This document shows positions 17,843-26,090 of a stretch of DNA of 45,077 nucleotides, one piece after another. Origin of the DNA: Synergistaceae bacterium. GTDB lineage: Bacteria; Synergistota; Synergistia; Synergistales; Thermovirgaceae. The position numbers and the translations under genes are program-made. The first letter of the stretch is position 1; each line of letters opens with the position of its first letter. Location of the stretch: positions 1 through 45,077 of the forward strand of contig JAAYDT010000012.1 of NCBI GenBank assembly GCA_012729145.1, given 5' to 3'. The notes beneath the pieces are model-generated. The model worked only from the letters and a program-made list of their open reading frames with translations, did no database searches and had not been told where the DNA came from.

Positions 17843-18600
17843 GGTACGCCGCGAAGATAGCCTATGACGGCTCCCGTTTTTCGGGGTGGCAGAGACAGCC
17901 GGGAGTGACAAGGGAGACGGTCCAGGAGTATGTTGAGGAGGCCCTTGAGCTGCTTAACAAAAGCAGGACCCCCGTCGTCGCGGCGGGGAGGACCGACAGA
18001 GGTGTTCACGCCCTGGGGCAGGTGATATCCTTCGACGTTGCAGCCCCCTGGGATCCCGGAAAGCTGAGGAACGCCCTGGACGCCAACCTCCCGCCCTCCA
18101 TCAGCGTGATCCGCACGGCACCCGTAACAGAAGTTTTCAGCGCCAGGCGAAGCGCGTCCTGGAGGGAGTACCTCTATTTTGTATGGAAGGATCACGGATG
18201 CCCACCCCAGTTTGCCCCATGGGTCTGGAAGAACACCGCCCCCTGGGACAGGGAGGCCATGCGGAGCCTGTGCTCTCTCCTCAGGGGTGAACACGACTTC
18301 GGCGCCTTCTGCCGAAAGGCTGACCGCCCACCGGGCGCAAGAAGGACGATACTGTCGGCGGCGGTCTCCGGGAAGGGGCCCCTACTCCGTTTCAGGATAA
18401 GAGGGGACAGTTTCCTTACGAACATGATAAGGATCATTTTGGGGTCCATGGACCTGGTCGCCTCAGGGAAACGGGATCTCACCTGGTTCGAGGGGCTTCT
18501 CCACGGAGGTGACAGGTGCCAGGCAGGACCCACCGCGCCTGCATCGGGTCTCTTCCTTGCCAGGGTGGGTTACAGTCCTTCCCCATGGAATGATTCTTGA
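17839..18600 (+). CDS. truA: tRNA pseudouridine(38-40) synthase TruA
   Basis: TruA converts uridines 38-40 of tRNA anticodon arms to pseudouridine. The 253-residue protein has the catalytic aspartate in AAGRTDRGVHALGQV, the opening KIAYDGSRFSGWQRQP, and FLTNMIRIILGSM near the end. It overlaps ecfT by four bases, closing the rplQ-ecf-truA chain that is common in bacteria. The often-following rplM-rpsI pair is absent here. No terminator is visible after it. Confidence 0.96.
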   Translation: MRYAAKIAYDGSRFSGWQRQPGVTRETVQEYVEEALELLNKSRTPVVAAGRTDRGVHALGQVISFDVAAPWDPGKLRNALDANLPPSISVIRTAPVTEVFSARRSASWREYLYFVWKDHGCPPQFAPWVWKNTAPWDREAMRSLCSLLRGEHDFGAFCRKADRPPGARRTILSAAVSGKGPLLRFRIRGDSFLTNMIRIILGSMDLVASGKRDLTWFEGLLHGGDRCQAGPTAPASGLFLARVGYSPSPWNDS

Positions 18601-18626
18601 GGGTAACGGCCTTTATAGGATATAGT
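18597..18626 (+). promoter_or_regulatory. Possible promoter for mreB
   Basis: TTGAGG at 18597-18602 overlaps the truA stop codon. TATAGT at 18621-18626 follows after 18 bases. The hexamers match the sigma-70 consensus at four and five of six positions, and mreB begins 83 bases downstream of the second. The gap otherwise shows only a run of six T residues near 18663. Confidence 0.42.
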
Positions 18627-18708
18627 CTAACGGTGGGACTGAGGTAAGGGTCTTTTCGACGCTTTTTTATTCGCATGTCCGGTCACAGTTCGAAGGAGGT
18701 AGCCTTGC

Positions 18709-19752
18709 ATGTGGGGTATGGATATTGGGATCGATCTGGGGACGGCGAACGTCCTGATCTTCATGAAGAACAGCGGTGTGGTCCTCAGGGAACCCTCCGT
18801 AGTGGCCGTGGACCAGAACACCGACAGGATCCTGGCCGTGGGCAACGAGGCGAAGAACATGCTCGGACGGACCCCCGGCAACGTGGTGGCCATCAGGCCG
18901 CTGAAGGATGGCGTAATCGCCGACTACACCATGACGGAGGCAATGCTCCGGTACTTCCTCAAGAAGGTCATCACCGGTTTCGGGAGAATGATGAGGCGCA
19001 GGGTTATGATATGCGTTCCCTCGGGTGCTACTGACGTGGAGAGAAGGGCCGTCCTCGAGGCTGCGGTGGAGATCGGAGCCAAGGAGGCCTTCCTTATCGA
19101 GGAGCCCATGGCCGCTGCCATCGGGGCAAACCTTGATATCTCCGAACCCAGGGGGAACATGGTCGTCGATATCGGTGGCGGCACCACCGACATAGCCGTC
19201 CTCTCCTACGGTGGAATTGTGGTGACCGAATCACTCAGAGTGGGTGGAGACCGTTTCGACGAGAACATTACCCGCTTCATAAGGAAGGAGTACAACCTCG
19301 CCATCGGCGAGCAGACGGCGGAGTCGATCAAGATAAACATAGCCAACTGTTTCTCCTCGCAGCAAAAAGAAGAGACCATGGCCATAAAGGGGCGTGATCT
19401 TGTCCACGGCCTTCCGCGGCAGATCGAGATCACCGACCGTACCGTGGCCAAGGCGATCGAGGAGACGGTGAACATGATCATCGAGGGTATCCGTCAGGTC
19501 CTCGAGAAGACCCCCCCCGAACTTTCAGCGGACATCATAGACAGGGGTATCACCCTTACTGGCGGAGGTGCCCTCCTGAAGGGCCTCCCCGAACTGATCA
19601 CAAAGAAGACCCTGATACCCGCCTACGTGGCGGACTCCCCCCTGGAATGCGTCGCCATCGGGACCGGCAAGGCACTGGACGATATTGACAAGTTGCGTTC
19701 CAGCGGTTCACTTATCGGTGCTTCCCGTCGCAGGGAGAGAAGGGTCTGGTGA
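18709..19752 (+). CDS. mreB: Rod shape-determining protein MreB
   Basis: MreB is the bacterial actin that guides side-wall peptidoglycan synthesis at the inner membrane. The 347-residue protein starts at ATG 18709, 8 bases after AAGGAGGT, and has the actin-fold nucleotide motifs DIGIDLGTANVLIF, MVVDIGGGTTDIAVLS and GITLTGGGALLKGL. It also has the family stretch MICVPSGATDVERRA. MreC and MreD, which often follow, are not here, so this is a stand-alone copy, either the only one or a Mbl-like paralogue. The next gene starts 1 base after its stop. Confidence 0.95.
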   Translation: MWGMDIGIDLGTANVLIFMKNSGVVLREPSVVAVDQNTDRILAVGNEAKNMLGRTPGNVVAIRPLKDGVIADYTMTEAMLRYFLKKVITGFGRMMRRRVMICVPSGATDVERRAVLEAAVEIGAKEAFLIEEPMAAAIGANLDISEPRGNMVVDIGGGTTDIAVLSYGGIVVTESLRVGGDRFDENITRFIRKEYNLAIGEQTAESIKINIANCFSSQQKEETMAIKGRDLVHGLPRQIEITDRTVAKAIEETVNMIIEGIRQVLEKTPPELSADIIDRGITLTGGGALLKGLPELITKKTLIPAYVADSPLECVAIGTGKALDDIDKLRSSGSLIGASRRRERRVW

Positions 19753-19753
19753 C

Positions 19754-20233
19754 ATGGTATCCGGGTCTGACGGACTTTCGGAGGTTGAAATTAAGGGTAC
19801 TGGTGAGTTACTATATAAACTGTGGTGGAAAGAGGGTTTACTTTTCTCCTGCCTGGGCTGTGGAAGATGCTGTCGGGGCGAACCCGGTTCGGTCTGGCTC
19901 TCACCCCGGGAGGCAGAGGACATCGCAGCCTGTCTGGGGATGGAGAGAGAGCGCTTCCTCGCCACTTATGTGACCGAACGCAGGGGGAGGAAGACTCTCA
20001 GGGAACGCCTTAACGGCGATTGTGTCATGTATGAAAGGGAAGGCGCCAGGTGCCGTATCTACGGTGTAAGACCCCTTCAGTGCAGGCTCTTCCCCTTCTG
20101 GCCCAGCGTCCTCAGAACAGAGGAGAGCTGGGAGGACCACTCCCTGGAGTGTCCGGGGATGGGCCAGGGTCGGCACTGGCCGGCGGAAGAGATAGCAGCC
20201 CTGCTGGAGATGTCGCCCTTTCAGGATCTTTGA
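19754..20233 (+). CDS. YkgJ-family cysteine-cluster protein
   Basis: The 159-residue protein has the CxxCxxCC pattern of the YkgJ/UPF0153 family at C33, C36, C39 and C40 (SCLGCGRCC), with further cysteines at the DCVMY, RCRIYGVRPLQCRLFPFWP and LECPGMG segments that match the family layout. The cluster is thought to bind a metal, zinc or iron-sulfur, and the biochemical role is not established. The start at ATG 19754 is 1 base after the mreB stop, so it is probably cotranscribed with mreB. The open frame extends upstream inside mreB without homology. No terminator follows. Confidence 0.82.
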   Translation: MVSGSDGLSEVEIKGTGELLYKLWWKEGLLFSCLGCGRCCRGEPGSVWLSPREAEDIAACLGMERERFLATYVTERRGRKTLRERLNGDCVMYEREGARCRIYGVRPLQCRLFPFWPSVLRTEESWEDHSLECPGMGQGRHWPAEEIAALLEMSPFQDL

Positions 20234-20259
20234 CCCTTTTTCCCGGCAGTTCCGGGAAC

Positions 20260-20288
20260 TTGTCCTGGTGGAGGAATAGTGAAATAAT
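20260..20288 (+). promoter_or_regulatory. Possible promoter for lysine aminotransferase
   Basis: TTGTCC at 20260-20265 and AATAAT at 20283-20288 are 17 bases apart, in the 140-base gap before lat. They match the consensus at four and five of six positions. A 7-bp hairpin (20240-20246 with 20252-20258) lies just upstream of and does not overlap the first hexamer. The putative leader is about 80 bases. Confidence 0.42.
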
Positions 20289-20373
20289 AAACAAGTAATA
20301 CTCACGGTCTCGAAACAGGAAAGAGGGATACCAGCGGGCATCCCAAGACAAATAAAACAGGGAGGTAGCTCGA

Positions 20374-21738
20374 ATGGCAAAGGTCGACAGAAGAGTTGAA
20401 GCGCAGAACGTTTTCGACGAGATCAGGAAGTGGCTTCTCCGGGACGGTTTCGATATCGTCATTGACATGGAGAAGTCAAAGGGTTCCCACATGATCAACA
20501 AGGTAAACGGCGAGGACTGGCTTGATTTCTACACCTTCTTTGCTTCAGCCCCCTTCGGAATGAATCACCCCAAGCTCGACAACCCTGAATTCAAGGAGAC
20601 CATCTTCAGGGCAGCCATCAACAAGGTGGCAAGCTCCGACATCTACACTGAACAGATGGCCCAGTTCGTAAAGACCTTCGGAGAAGTGGCCGTTCCCGAG
20701 GGTTTCAACCACGTTTTCTTCATCGACTACGGGACCCTCGCCGTGGAGAACACCTTCAAGGTCGCCATGGACTGGAAGGTCCAGAAGCTTCTGGAAAAGG
20801 GCAAGATAGGGAAGGGCGACGCGATCAAGGGGCGCCGGGGGACCAAGGTAATCCACTTCCACGAAGCCTTCCACGGACGCAGCGGCTACACCCTCACCGT
20901 CACCAACACCCAGGACCCCAACAAGTACCAGTATTTCGCCCAGTTCGACTGGCCCAGGGTGCTTAACCCGAAGATCTACTGGCCCCTCGAGGAGAACCTG
21001 GGGGTCGTCGCCTGGCTCGAAAGGTATGCCATCAAGCAGATCAAGCAGGCCATCTGGGACAACCCCGACGACATCTGCGCCATCATCATCGAGACGATCC
21101 AGGGAGAGGGTGGCGACAACCACTTCCGTACCGAGTTCTTCCAGCAGCTCAGGGAGATCTGTGACCAGGAGGAGATACTCCTTATCTTCGACGAGGTCCA
21201 GTGCGGAATGGGGATCACCGGCAAGATGTGGGCCTTCGAGCACCATGCTCCTGTGAAGCCCGACATGTTCGCCTTCGGGAAGAAGTCCCAGATCTGCGGC
21301 CTGGTGGCCGGTCCGAGGCTGGACGAGGTCGAGGACAACTGCTTCAAGATCTCCAGCCGCATCAACTCTACCTGGGGAGGGACCCTGGTCGATATGGTAA
21401 GGTCCACCAGGTACCTTGAGATCTACGAAGAGGACAATGTTCTCGACTACGTGGCCAACACGGCCGGCCCGGCGCTCCTGGAAGGACTGAAGAAACTCCA
21501 GAACGATTTCCCGAAGCTGATAAACAACGTAAGGGGCAAGGGTCTGATGTGCGCCTACGACTTCGAGAACGGCGAGATGCGCAACAAGGCCCTGAAAGCC
21601 TTCTGGGCCAGAAAGATGCTCGTCCTTCCCTGCGGCGACGTCTCCATCAGGTTCAGGCCCGCACTGAACGTACCCGTCAAGGACCTGAATGCGGCTCTGG
21701 ACATCTCCAGGGAAGTCTTCAAGGAGTGCTCAAAGTAG
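20374..21738 (+). CDS. lat: L-lysine 6-aminotransferase
   Basis: This class III PLP enzyme moves the epsilon amino group of lysine to 2-oxoglutarate, giving aminoadipate semialdehyde and glutamate. The 454-residue protein has the Lat-type features: NKVNGEDWLDFYTFFASAP near the start, FHEAFHGRSGYTL, the PLP aspartate in IFDEVQCGMG, and the Schiff-base lysine in FGKKSQ (K303 by analogy with related enzymes, possibly K304). The start at ATG 20374 follows GGGAGG. It has its own promoter candidate and a strong terminator, so it appears monocistronic. No aminoadipate semialdehyde dehydrogenase gene is nearby. A different omega-aminotransferase specificity remains possible. Confidence 0.86.
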   Translation: MAKVDRRVEAQNVFDEIRKWLLRDGFDIVIDMEKSKGSHMINKVNGEDWLDFYTFFASAPFGMNHPKLDNPEFKETIFRAAINKVASSDIYTEQMAQFVKTFGEVAVPEGFNHVFFIDYGTLAVENTFKVAMDWKVQKLLEKGKIGKGDAIKGRRGTKVIHFHEAFHGRSGYTLTVTNTQDPNKYQYFAQFDWPRVLNPKIYWPLEENLGVVAWLERYAIKQIKQAIWDNPDDICAIIIETIQGEGGDNHFRTEFFQQLREICDQEEILLIFDEVQCGMGITGKMWAFEHHAPVKPDMFAFGKKSQICGLVAGPRLDEVEDNCFKISSRINSTWGGTLVDMVRSTRYLEIYEEDNVLDYVANTAGPALLEGLKKLQNDFPKLINNVRGKGLMCAYDFENGEMRNKALKAFWARKMLVLPCGDVSIRFRPALNVPVKDLNAALDISREVFKECSK

Positions 21739-21778
21739 GAGCATCGCTTTACCTCGTGGTGAACGATCGGTGACCAGA

Positions 21779-21810
21779 GGGCCGGAGGAGATGAAACCTC
21801 CGGCCCTTTT
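21779..21810 (+). terminator. Rho-independent terminator after lat
   Basis: GGGCCGGAGG (21779-21788) pairs perfectly with CCTCCGGCCC (21797-21806) across an 8-base loop and is followed by TTTT. It lies 40 bases after the lat stop codon. Confidence 0.9.
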
Positions 21811-21864
21811 CGTGAAAAGAGGGCTTCCTTGTGGTAACTTTGTATTGAAGGGGGGGTGGTGAAA

Positions 21865-23052
21865 ATGATGGACCTCGTGATGGAGATGAACTGGAACCTG
21901 ATAATCATGGTCGTCGTCCTCAGCGCCATCGTCGCTTTCATCGGCGATCTCGTCGGAATGAGGGTGGGCAAGAAGAGGGTCAGTATTTTCGGGCTGAGAC
22001 CCAAGTCCACATCGTCCATCATCACTATTGTCTCCGGGATCATCATAGCCATTCTCACCCTGGCGGTTCTCTCCGCCACCTCCCAGACCGTCAGGACCGC
22101 CATCTTCAGCATGAAGTTCGTCCAGAGGCAGATAACCGAACTTACCTCCCAACTCCAGGGCAGCAGGAGCGAGCTTTCCGACCTGGAGACCCGGCTTCTG
22201 GAGAACCAGGAGGACCTTCTCAGCAAACAGCTCCAGCTTGCCGCCGTAGAAGGAAGGCTTGAGGAGAGCGAGACCCGCCTCAAGGAGATCGAGGTCGAAC
22301 TGAAGACAGCCAAGGATGACCAGGAAAAGGCCCTTGCGAGCCTGGCCGCCCTGGAGGAGGAGAGGACGAGGCTGGACACGGAGGTCAACGCCCTCCGGGC
22401 CGAATCGGAGAGGCTGAGGGAGGGTCTCGAATACGTCCGGGAGGGACGCATCGTCGTCTTCGCGGGAGAGATGATCGCCCAGACGGTGGTAACGGCAAAT
22501 ACCGACGGGCGTCGACCTACACCGGAAGAGGTGACGGAGTCGCTTTTCATCACGGCGAGGACCAACATTGCCATGCGGTCCGGGACCGATCCCGAAGACG
22601 TGAAGATCTCCCTCGACCCCGGGTCTATCGAGACGATAAGGGAGTGCTGTGCTCGCGATGCGGGGAGGGTGATCCTGAGGCTCATTGTCTCGGAAAATAC
22701 TGTCCAGGGGGAGGCGGTGGCTGGTTCTGTCTCGAGGCACGAGAGCCGGAAGATCTACTACAGGGACCACCTCCTTGCCGACGAGAGCGGCATTCCCGCG
22801 CAGCTTGGCCCCGAAGAGGCGGAGATGCGGCTCTTCGCGATATTGAGGTCCGTCAACTCCAGGGCCCAGAGGGACGGGGTGCTCCCCGACCCCCTGAGGG
22901 GGACCGTCGGCAACCTCAGCGCCTCGGAATTCTTCGATGCCGTTGATACCCTGACCAACCGTGAAAGAACGACCAGGATCATTGTCAAGGCCGAGGATGA
23001 CATTTATACTGAAGGGCCTGTTCGTGTTAAAATCCAGATCCTCGATGATTGA
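21865..23052 (+). CDS. DUF3084 membrane-anchored coiled-coil protein
   Basis: The protein resembles DUF3084, a family of unknown function. From ATG 21865 it has 395 residues. Two membrane segments lie near residues 8-27 and 51-70, separated by the family sequence GDLVGMRVGKKRVSIFGLRPKST. A long coiled coil of heptad-like Leu/Glu/Lys repeats runs from about residue 85 to 195, followed by a globular C-terminal domain. The orientation cannot be fixed; a basic loop between the helices suggests that the loop is cytoplasmic. GTG codons at 21856 and 21859 are alternative starts. It heads a run with a zinc-ribbon gene and a GNAT gene, 38 and 268 bases downstream. Confidence 0.75.
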   Translation: MMDLVMEMNWNLIIMVVVLSAIVAFIGDLVGMRVGKKRVSIFGLRPKSTSSIITIVSGIIIAILTLAVLSATSQTVRTAIFSMKFVQRQITELTSQLQGSRSELSDLETRLLENQEDLLSKQLQLAAVEGRLEESETRLKEIEVELKTAKDDQEKALASLAALEEERTRLDTEVNALRAESERLREGLEYVREGRIVVFAGEMIAQTVVTANTDGRRPTPEEVTESLFITARTNIAMRSGTDPEDVKISLDPGSIETIRECCARDAGRVILRLIVSENTVQGEAVAGSVSRHESRKIYYRDHLLADESGIPAQLGPEEAEMRLFAILRSVNSRAQRDGVLPDPLRGTVGNLSASEFFDAVDTLTNRERTTRIIVKAEDDIYTEGPVRVKIQILDD

Positions 23053-23089
23053 TATCGAGGTTTGACGGAACCTGAAGGAGATGTAGAAA

Positions 23090-23323
23090 ATGCTTATCGT
23101 TGCCTGCCAGGTCTGTGGTGAGATGAGGATCCTTCCCGGAACGCCCGACGCTGACGGTGTGGCCAGGACGGTATGGACGTGCCCCTGCTGTGGGGCCGGC
23201 CAGGTCCTGCAGCTGCCCGTGAGCGCCGACGCCAGGGGTGGAGAGCTCCGGCGTATCATTGCGGGGATGGGCTTCTCCTCTGCCGGAGATATTTTGAATA
23301 GAGAGGAAAAGGTCGAGCCTTGA
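23090..23323 (+). CDS. Small zinc-ribbon-like protein
   Basis: The 77-residue protein is not recognized beyond its two cysteine knuckles, C6QVC9-G and C31PCC34-G, which look like a zinc ribbon made of two CxxCG turns separated by 21 residues. The C-terminal half is acidic and may be helical. ATG 23090 is 9 bases after AAGGAG (23075-23080). The final TGA overlaps the TTG of the next gene by four bases (23320-23323), which indicates coupling to the acetyltransferase. Confidence 0.68.
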   Translation: MLIVACQVCGEMRILPGTPDADGVARTVWTCPCCGAGQVLQLPVSADARGGELRRIIAGMGFSSAGDILNREEKVEP

Positions 23324-23748
23324 AGGCTACCGGCGAGAGTTACCTCTTCTACGACAGCGAGATGGCTGTGACCCCACATGACCTTCAGGAGCTTTACAGG
23401 TTCACCAGGTGGGGAAGGAGCCGGTCCATTGAGCAGATCGGGAAGATGCTGCAGGGGACGTCCATGTGCTTTTCCGCAAGACATTCGGGGAAGCTGGTGG
23501 CCTTCTGCCGGGTCCTGACCGATTTCGTATTCAGAGCCTCCCTCTGGGATATAATGGTCCATCCCGACCACCAGGGGAAGGGTCTGGGCTCTTCGCTCCT
23601 CGAATACGCCCTGGATCACCCGATGATGAGGGAGATCCCGCTGATCATCACCTATACGAGCGAGCTGGCTCCTTTCCTGGCAAGGCTGGGTTTCAGGCAT
23701 GAGGAAGGGGCCATGATGCTCCTCAGAAAGCCCATAGAGTATTCCTGA
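23320..23748 (+). CDS. GNAT-family N-acetyltransferase
   Basis: The 142-residue protein has the acetyl-CoA-binding motif of the GNAT fold, [14 protein letters not shown] (QGKGLG at residues 85-90), after the strand SLWDIMV, and the C-terminal [15 protein letters not shown] segment. It should transfer an acetyl group from acetyl-CoA to an amine; the substrate cannot be told. It starts at TTG 23320 inside the stop of the zinc-ribbon gene. metK follows after 77 bases. Confidence 0.85.
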   Translation: MKATGESYLFYDSEMAVTPHDLQELYRFTRWGRSRSIEQIGKMLQGTSMCFSARHSGKLVAFCRVLTDFVFRASLWDIMVHPDHQGKGLGSSLLEYALDHPMMREIPLIITYTSELAPFLARLGFRHEEGAMMLLRKPIEYS

Positions 23749-23825
23749 TCGGAATTTGTACTATCCAGCCGGGGTCCTGTCTTCTTCTGGGGCCATGGCC
23801 ATACAGACCGGGAGGTGGAAAGGAA

Positions 23826-25031
23826 TTGGAGAGAAAGTATCTGGTATCGTCCGAATCGGTCACGGAGGGCCACCCCGACAAACTGGCCGACCAGATCTCC
23901 GACGGAGTTCTGGACGCAATACTGACCGACGACCCCATGGGTAGGGTGGCCTGTGAGGCCCTTGTTACAACGGGGCTCGTGATAGTAGCCGGTGAGATAA
24001 CTACCAAATGCTATGTCGATATTCCGCGCCTGGCGAGGGGTATCGTGAAAGAGATAGGCTACACCAGGGCCAAGTACGGCTTCGACGGTGACACCTGTGC
24101 GGTGATCACCGCCATAGACGAACAGTCTCCCGACATCTGCCAGGGGGTGGACCGCCCCCTGGAGGCGAGAGAGGGCGACATGACCGAAGAGGAGATCAAC
24201 GGAGTAGGTGCCGGTGACCAGGGGATGATGGTGGGCTATGCCTGTGACGAGACTGAGGAGTTCCTTCCGCTACCCATTGCCCTTGCGCACCGTCTGGCAA
24301 GGAAGCTGAGCGAGGTCCGGAGGGACAGGACCCTGGCCTACCTGAGGCCTGACGGGAAAACCCAGGTGACCGTCGAATACGAGAACGGGAAGGCCTTGAG
24401 GGTTGACACTGTGGTCGTATCGGCCCAGCATCACCCGGCCGTAGAGTCGGGGCAGATCCGGGAGGATATCATCAGGGAGGTTATAACCCCCGTTCTTCCA
24501 GGCCACCTGACGGAGACCCCCCCGAGGATCCTGGTGAACCCCACCGGGCGCTTCGTCATGGGCGGCCCCATGGCCGATACGGGGCTTACAGGAAGGAAGA
24601 TAATAATAGACACCTACGGAGGGGTGGTACCTCATGGGGGCGGCGCATTCTCCGGCAAGGATCCCACCAAGGTTGACCGATCTGCCGCCTACATGAGCCG
24701 CTACGCCGCAAAGAACGTCGTTGCCGCGGGGCTGGCCGGGGAGTGCAAGATACAGGTCGCCTACGCGATCGGAGTTGCAAGGCCCGTTTCTTTGATGGTG
24801 GATACCAACGGAACCGGAAAGTTGTCCGATACTGTCCTGACAAGGCTCATACAGGAGCACTTCGATTTCAGACCCGCTGCCGTTATCAGGGACCTGGACC
24901 TCAGGAGACCCCAGTTCAGGCGACTTGCGGCCTACGGACATATGGGGAGGATAGACCTGGATCCCATCCCTGCCTGGGAGAGGATCGACAGGGCCGAGAT
25001 CCTCAGGAAGGCCGCCGAAAAGTCCTGCTGA
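23826..25031 (+). CDS. metK: S-adenosylmethionine synthetase
   Basis: MetK makes S-adenosylmethionine from methionine and ATP. The 401-residue enzyme starts at TTG 23826 ([19 protein letters not shown]), preceded by AAAGGAA. It has the signature [16 protein letters not shown], the P-loop-like [19 protein letters not shown] and the central DEQSPDI segment. The 77-base gap upstream contains no recognizable SAM or other riboswitch. comF follows 6 bases after the stop. Confidence 0.97.
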   Translation: MERKYLVSSESVTEGHPDKLADQISDGVLDAILTDDPMGRVACEALVTTGLVIVAGEITTKCYVDIPRLARGIVKEIGYTRAKYGFDGDTCAVITAIDEQSPDICQGVDRPLEAREGDMTEEEINGVGAGDQGMMVGYACDETEEFLPLPIALAHRLARKLSEVRRDRTLAYLRPDGKTQVTVEYENGKALRVDTVVVSAQHHPAVESGQIREDIIREVITPVLPGHLTETPPRILVNPTGRFVMGGPMADTGLTGRKIIIDTYGGVVPHGGGAFSGKDPTKVDRSAAYMSRYAAKNVVAAGLAGECKIQVAYAIGVARPVSLMVDTNGTGKLSDTVLTRLIQEHFDFRPAAVIRDLDLRRPQFRRLAAYGHMGRIDLDPIPAWERIDRAEILRKAAEKSC

Positions 25032-25037
25032 CAAGGT

Positions 25038-25742
25038 GTGACGAGAGAGTTGACGCCCCACAGGGGGATATGGAGATCGCGCCTCGAAAGGGCCGCAGGT
25101 GTTCTTCTGCACCTTCTTTGGCCAGTTACCTGTCCCGTATGCGGAAGGCCGGGTTCGATCATATGCCGGGAGTGCATCCTGGAAGTTGTCGAAAAGGGGC
25201 CCGGGAGAGAGTGCTGTTCCGAATGTCTCAGGCCTTTCCCCTGTGCCGATCACCCCGCGGCCTTCCCGATAAAGGGGCTTACCACCTTCGGGGGGCTTTC
25301 CAGGGAGCTGGTACACAGCCTGAAGTACGGATCCAGGAAATGCCTGGGGAAGCCCATGGGACGTCTTATAGGGGAGAGGATCAGGCCGGCGGGAGCTGTC
25401 GCCCTGGTCCCTGTCCCCCTTCACAGGGGGAGCGAAAGGGCCTTCAACCAGTCCCTGGAGATAGCGAAAGGCATCTCCGGAGAGTGGGTCTGCCCGGTGG
25501 CGGACAGGCTGGCCTGGAGGGAAAGGCGCCCTTCACAGGTGGGACTCTCTGCAGGGCTCAGGAAGAAGCTTCCCAGGGATTCTATCGCCTGGAAGGGAAA
25601 AGTCGACAGTGATCTTCCGGTGGTACTTGTGGACGATGTCTGCACCACCGGCGCGACGCTCCGGGCAGCCGCCGGGGCTGTCAGGGCAGCGGGGGCAAGG
25701 GTAGAGGGGGCCCTGGTCTGGGCCCTTGCCGGGATCTCCTGA
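25038..25742 (+). CDS. ComF-family phosphoribosyltransferase-like protein
   Basis: The protein is related to ComF, needed for DNA uptake in competent bacteria and often annotated as an amidophosphoribosyltransferase-like protein. The 234-residue sequence has two cysteine clusters: C32/C35/C43/C46 (CPVCGRP, ICREC), typical of the ComF zinc finger, and C59/C60/C63/C69. The PRPP-binding loop VVLVDDVCTTGAT is near residues 195-207, and VALVPVPLHRGSERAFNQS is intact. The start at GTG 25038 is weakly supported by ACAAGG. It ends 14 bases before the convergent DUF3343 gene. Confidence 0.87.
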   Translation: MTRELTPHRGIWRSRLERAAGVLLHLLWPVTCPVCGRPGSIICRECILEVVEKGPGRECCSECLRPFPCADHPAAFPIKGLTTFGGLSRELVHSLKYGSRKCLGKPMGRLIGERIRPAGAVALVPVPLHRGSERAFNQSLEIAKGISGEWVCPVADRLAWRERRPSQVGLSAGLRKKLPRDSIAWKGKVDSDLPVVLVDDVCTTGATLRAAAGAVRAAGARVEGALVWALAGIS

Positions 25743-25756
25743 TGGAGAGGAGAGGG

Positions 25757-25984
25757 TCAGATACCGGGATCGGGGGGGTGGTACTCCAGGACTTCTATCG
25801 AGTGCTCCATGGCCAACTGCCTGATCATGGTCTCATCTTCGACCCTGAAACGGCAAGCCAGCCCGCAGCTGGCCGAAATGCTCCTCGGGACGGGCACTAT
25901 CTTGCAGGAGAAGCCCGCGTTCCTGCAGGTCTTTTCAAAGAGTATCGCCATGTGGGTGGTATCGAAGGTGGCGATGCAGTCCAT
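25757..25984 (-). CDS. DUF3343 protein (putative Se/S carrier-like)
   Basis: The 75-residue protein matches DUF3343, whose members are described as putative selenium or sulfur carrier-like. It opens MDCIATFDTTHMAILFEK and has the family sequence PVPRSISASCGLACRF, in which C40 follows the SxSCG pattern. Additional cysteines are C3, C20, C27 and C44. The start is ATG at 25984 on the minus strand, 8 bases after CGGAGG. It is convergent with comF and divergent from ompH, so it is likely a single-gene unit. The function is not proven. Confidence 0.78.
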   Translation of the reverse strand: MDCIATFDTTHMAILFEKTCRNAGFSCKIVPVPRSISASCGLACRFRVEDETMIRQLAMEHSIEVLEYHPPDPGI

Positions 25985-26016
25985 CAGTCGGCCTCCGGTC
26001 TCTTCGTTTTTATGTA

Positions 26017-26045
26017 ATTATACCTAGACGAGGCGGGTTTGTAAG
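26017..26045 (-). promoter_or_regulatory. Possible promoter for DUF3343 gene
   Basis: On the minus strand CTTACA (26045-26040) and TATAAT (26022-26017) are 17 bases apart. The second is a perfect consensus hexamer. The DUF3343 start codon is about 33 bases downstream. Confidence 0.5.
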
Positions 26046-26053
26046 GATAGAAT
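26025..26053 (+). promoter_or_regulatory. Possible promoter for ompH
   Basis: TAGACG (26025-26030) and TAGAAT (26048-26053) are 17 bases apart on the plus strand, matching consensus at four and five of six positions. The region overlaps almost completely with the divergent promoter candidate of the DUF3343 gene. Confidence 0.35.
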
Positions 26054-26090
26054 ATTTACCTGATCGAGTGAATTCAAAGGAGGTTCTTAA

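Noticed and set aside
20240-20258. 7-bp hairpin after the YkgJ gene as terminator
   Set aside because: No T run follows it on either strand, so it does not meet terminator criteria.
23040-23060. Hairpin CCTCGAT/ATCGAGG over the DUF3084 stop
   Set aside because: The stem is only 7 bp and is not followed by a T run; it is likely incidental.
23749-23825. SAM riboswitch before metK
   Set aside because: The gap is 77 bases and shows neither the conserved core nor paired elements of any SAM riboswitch that I can recognize.
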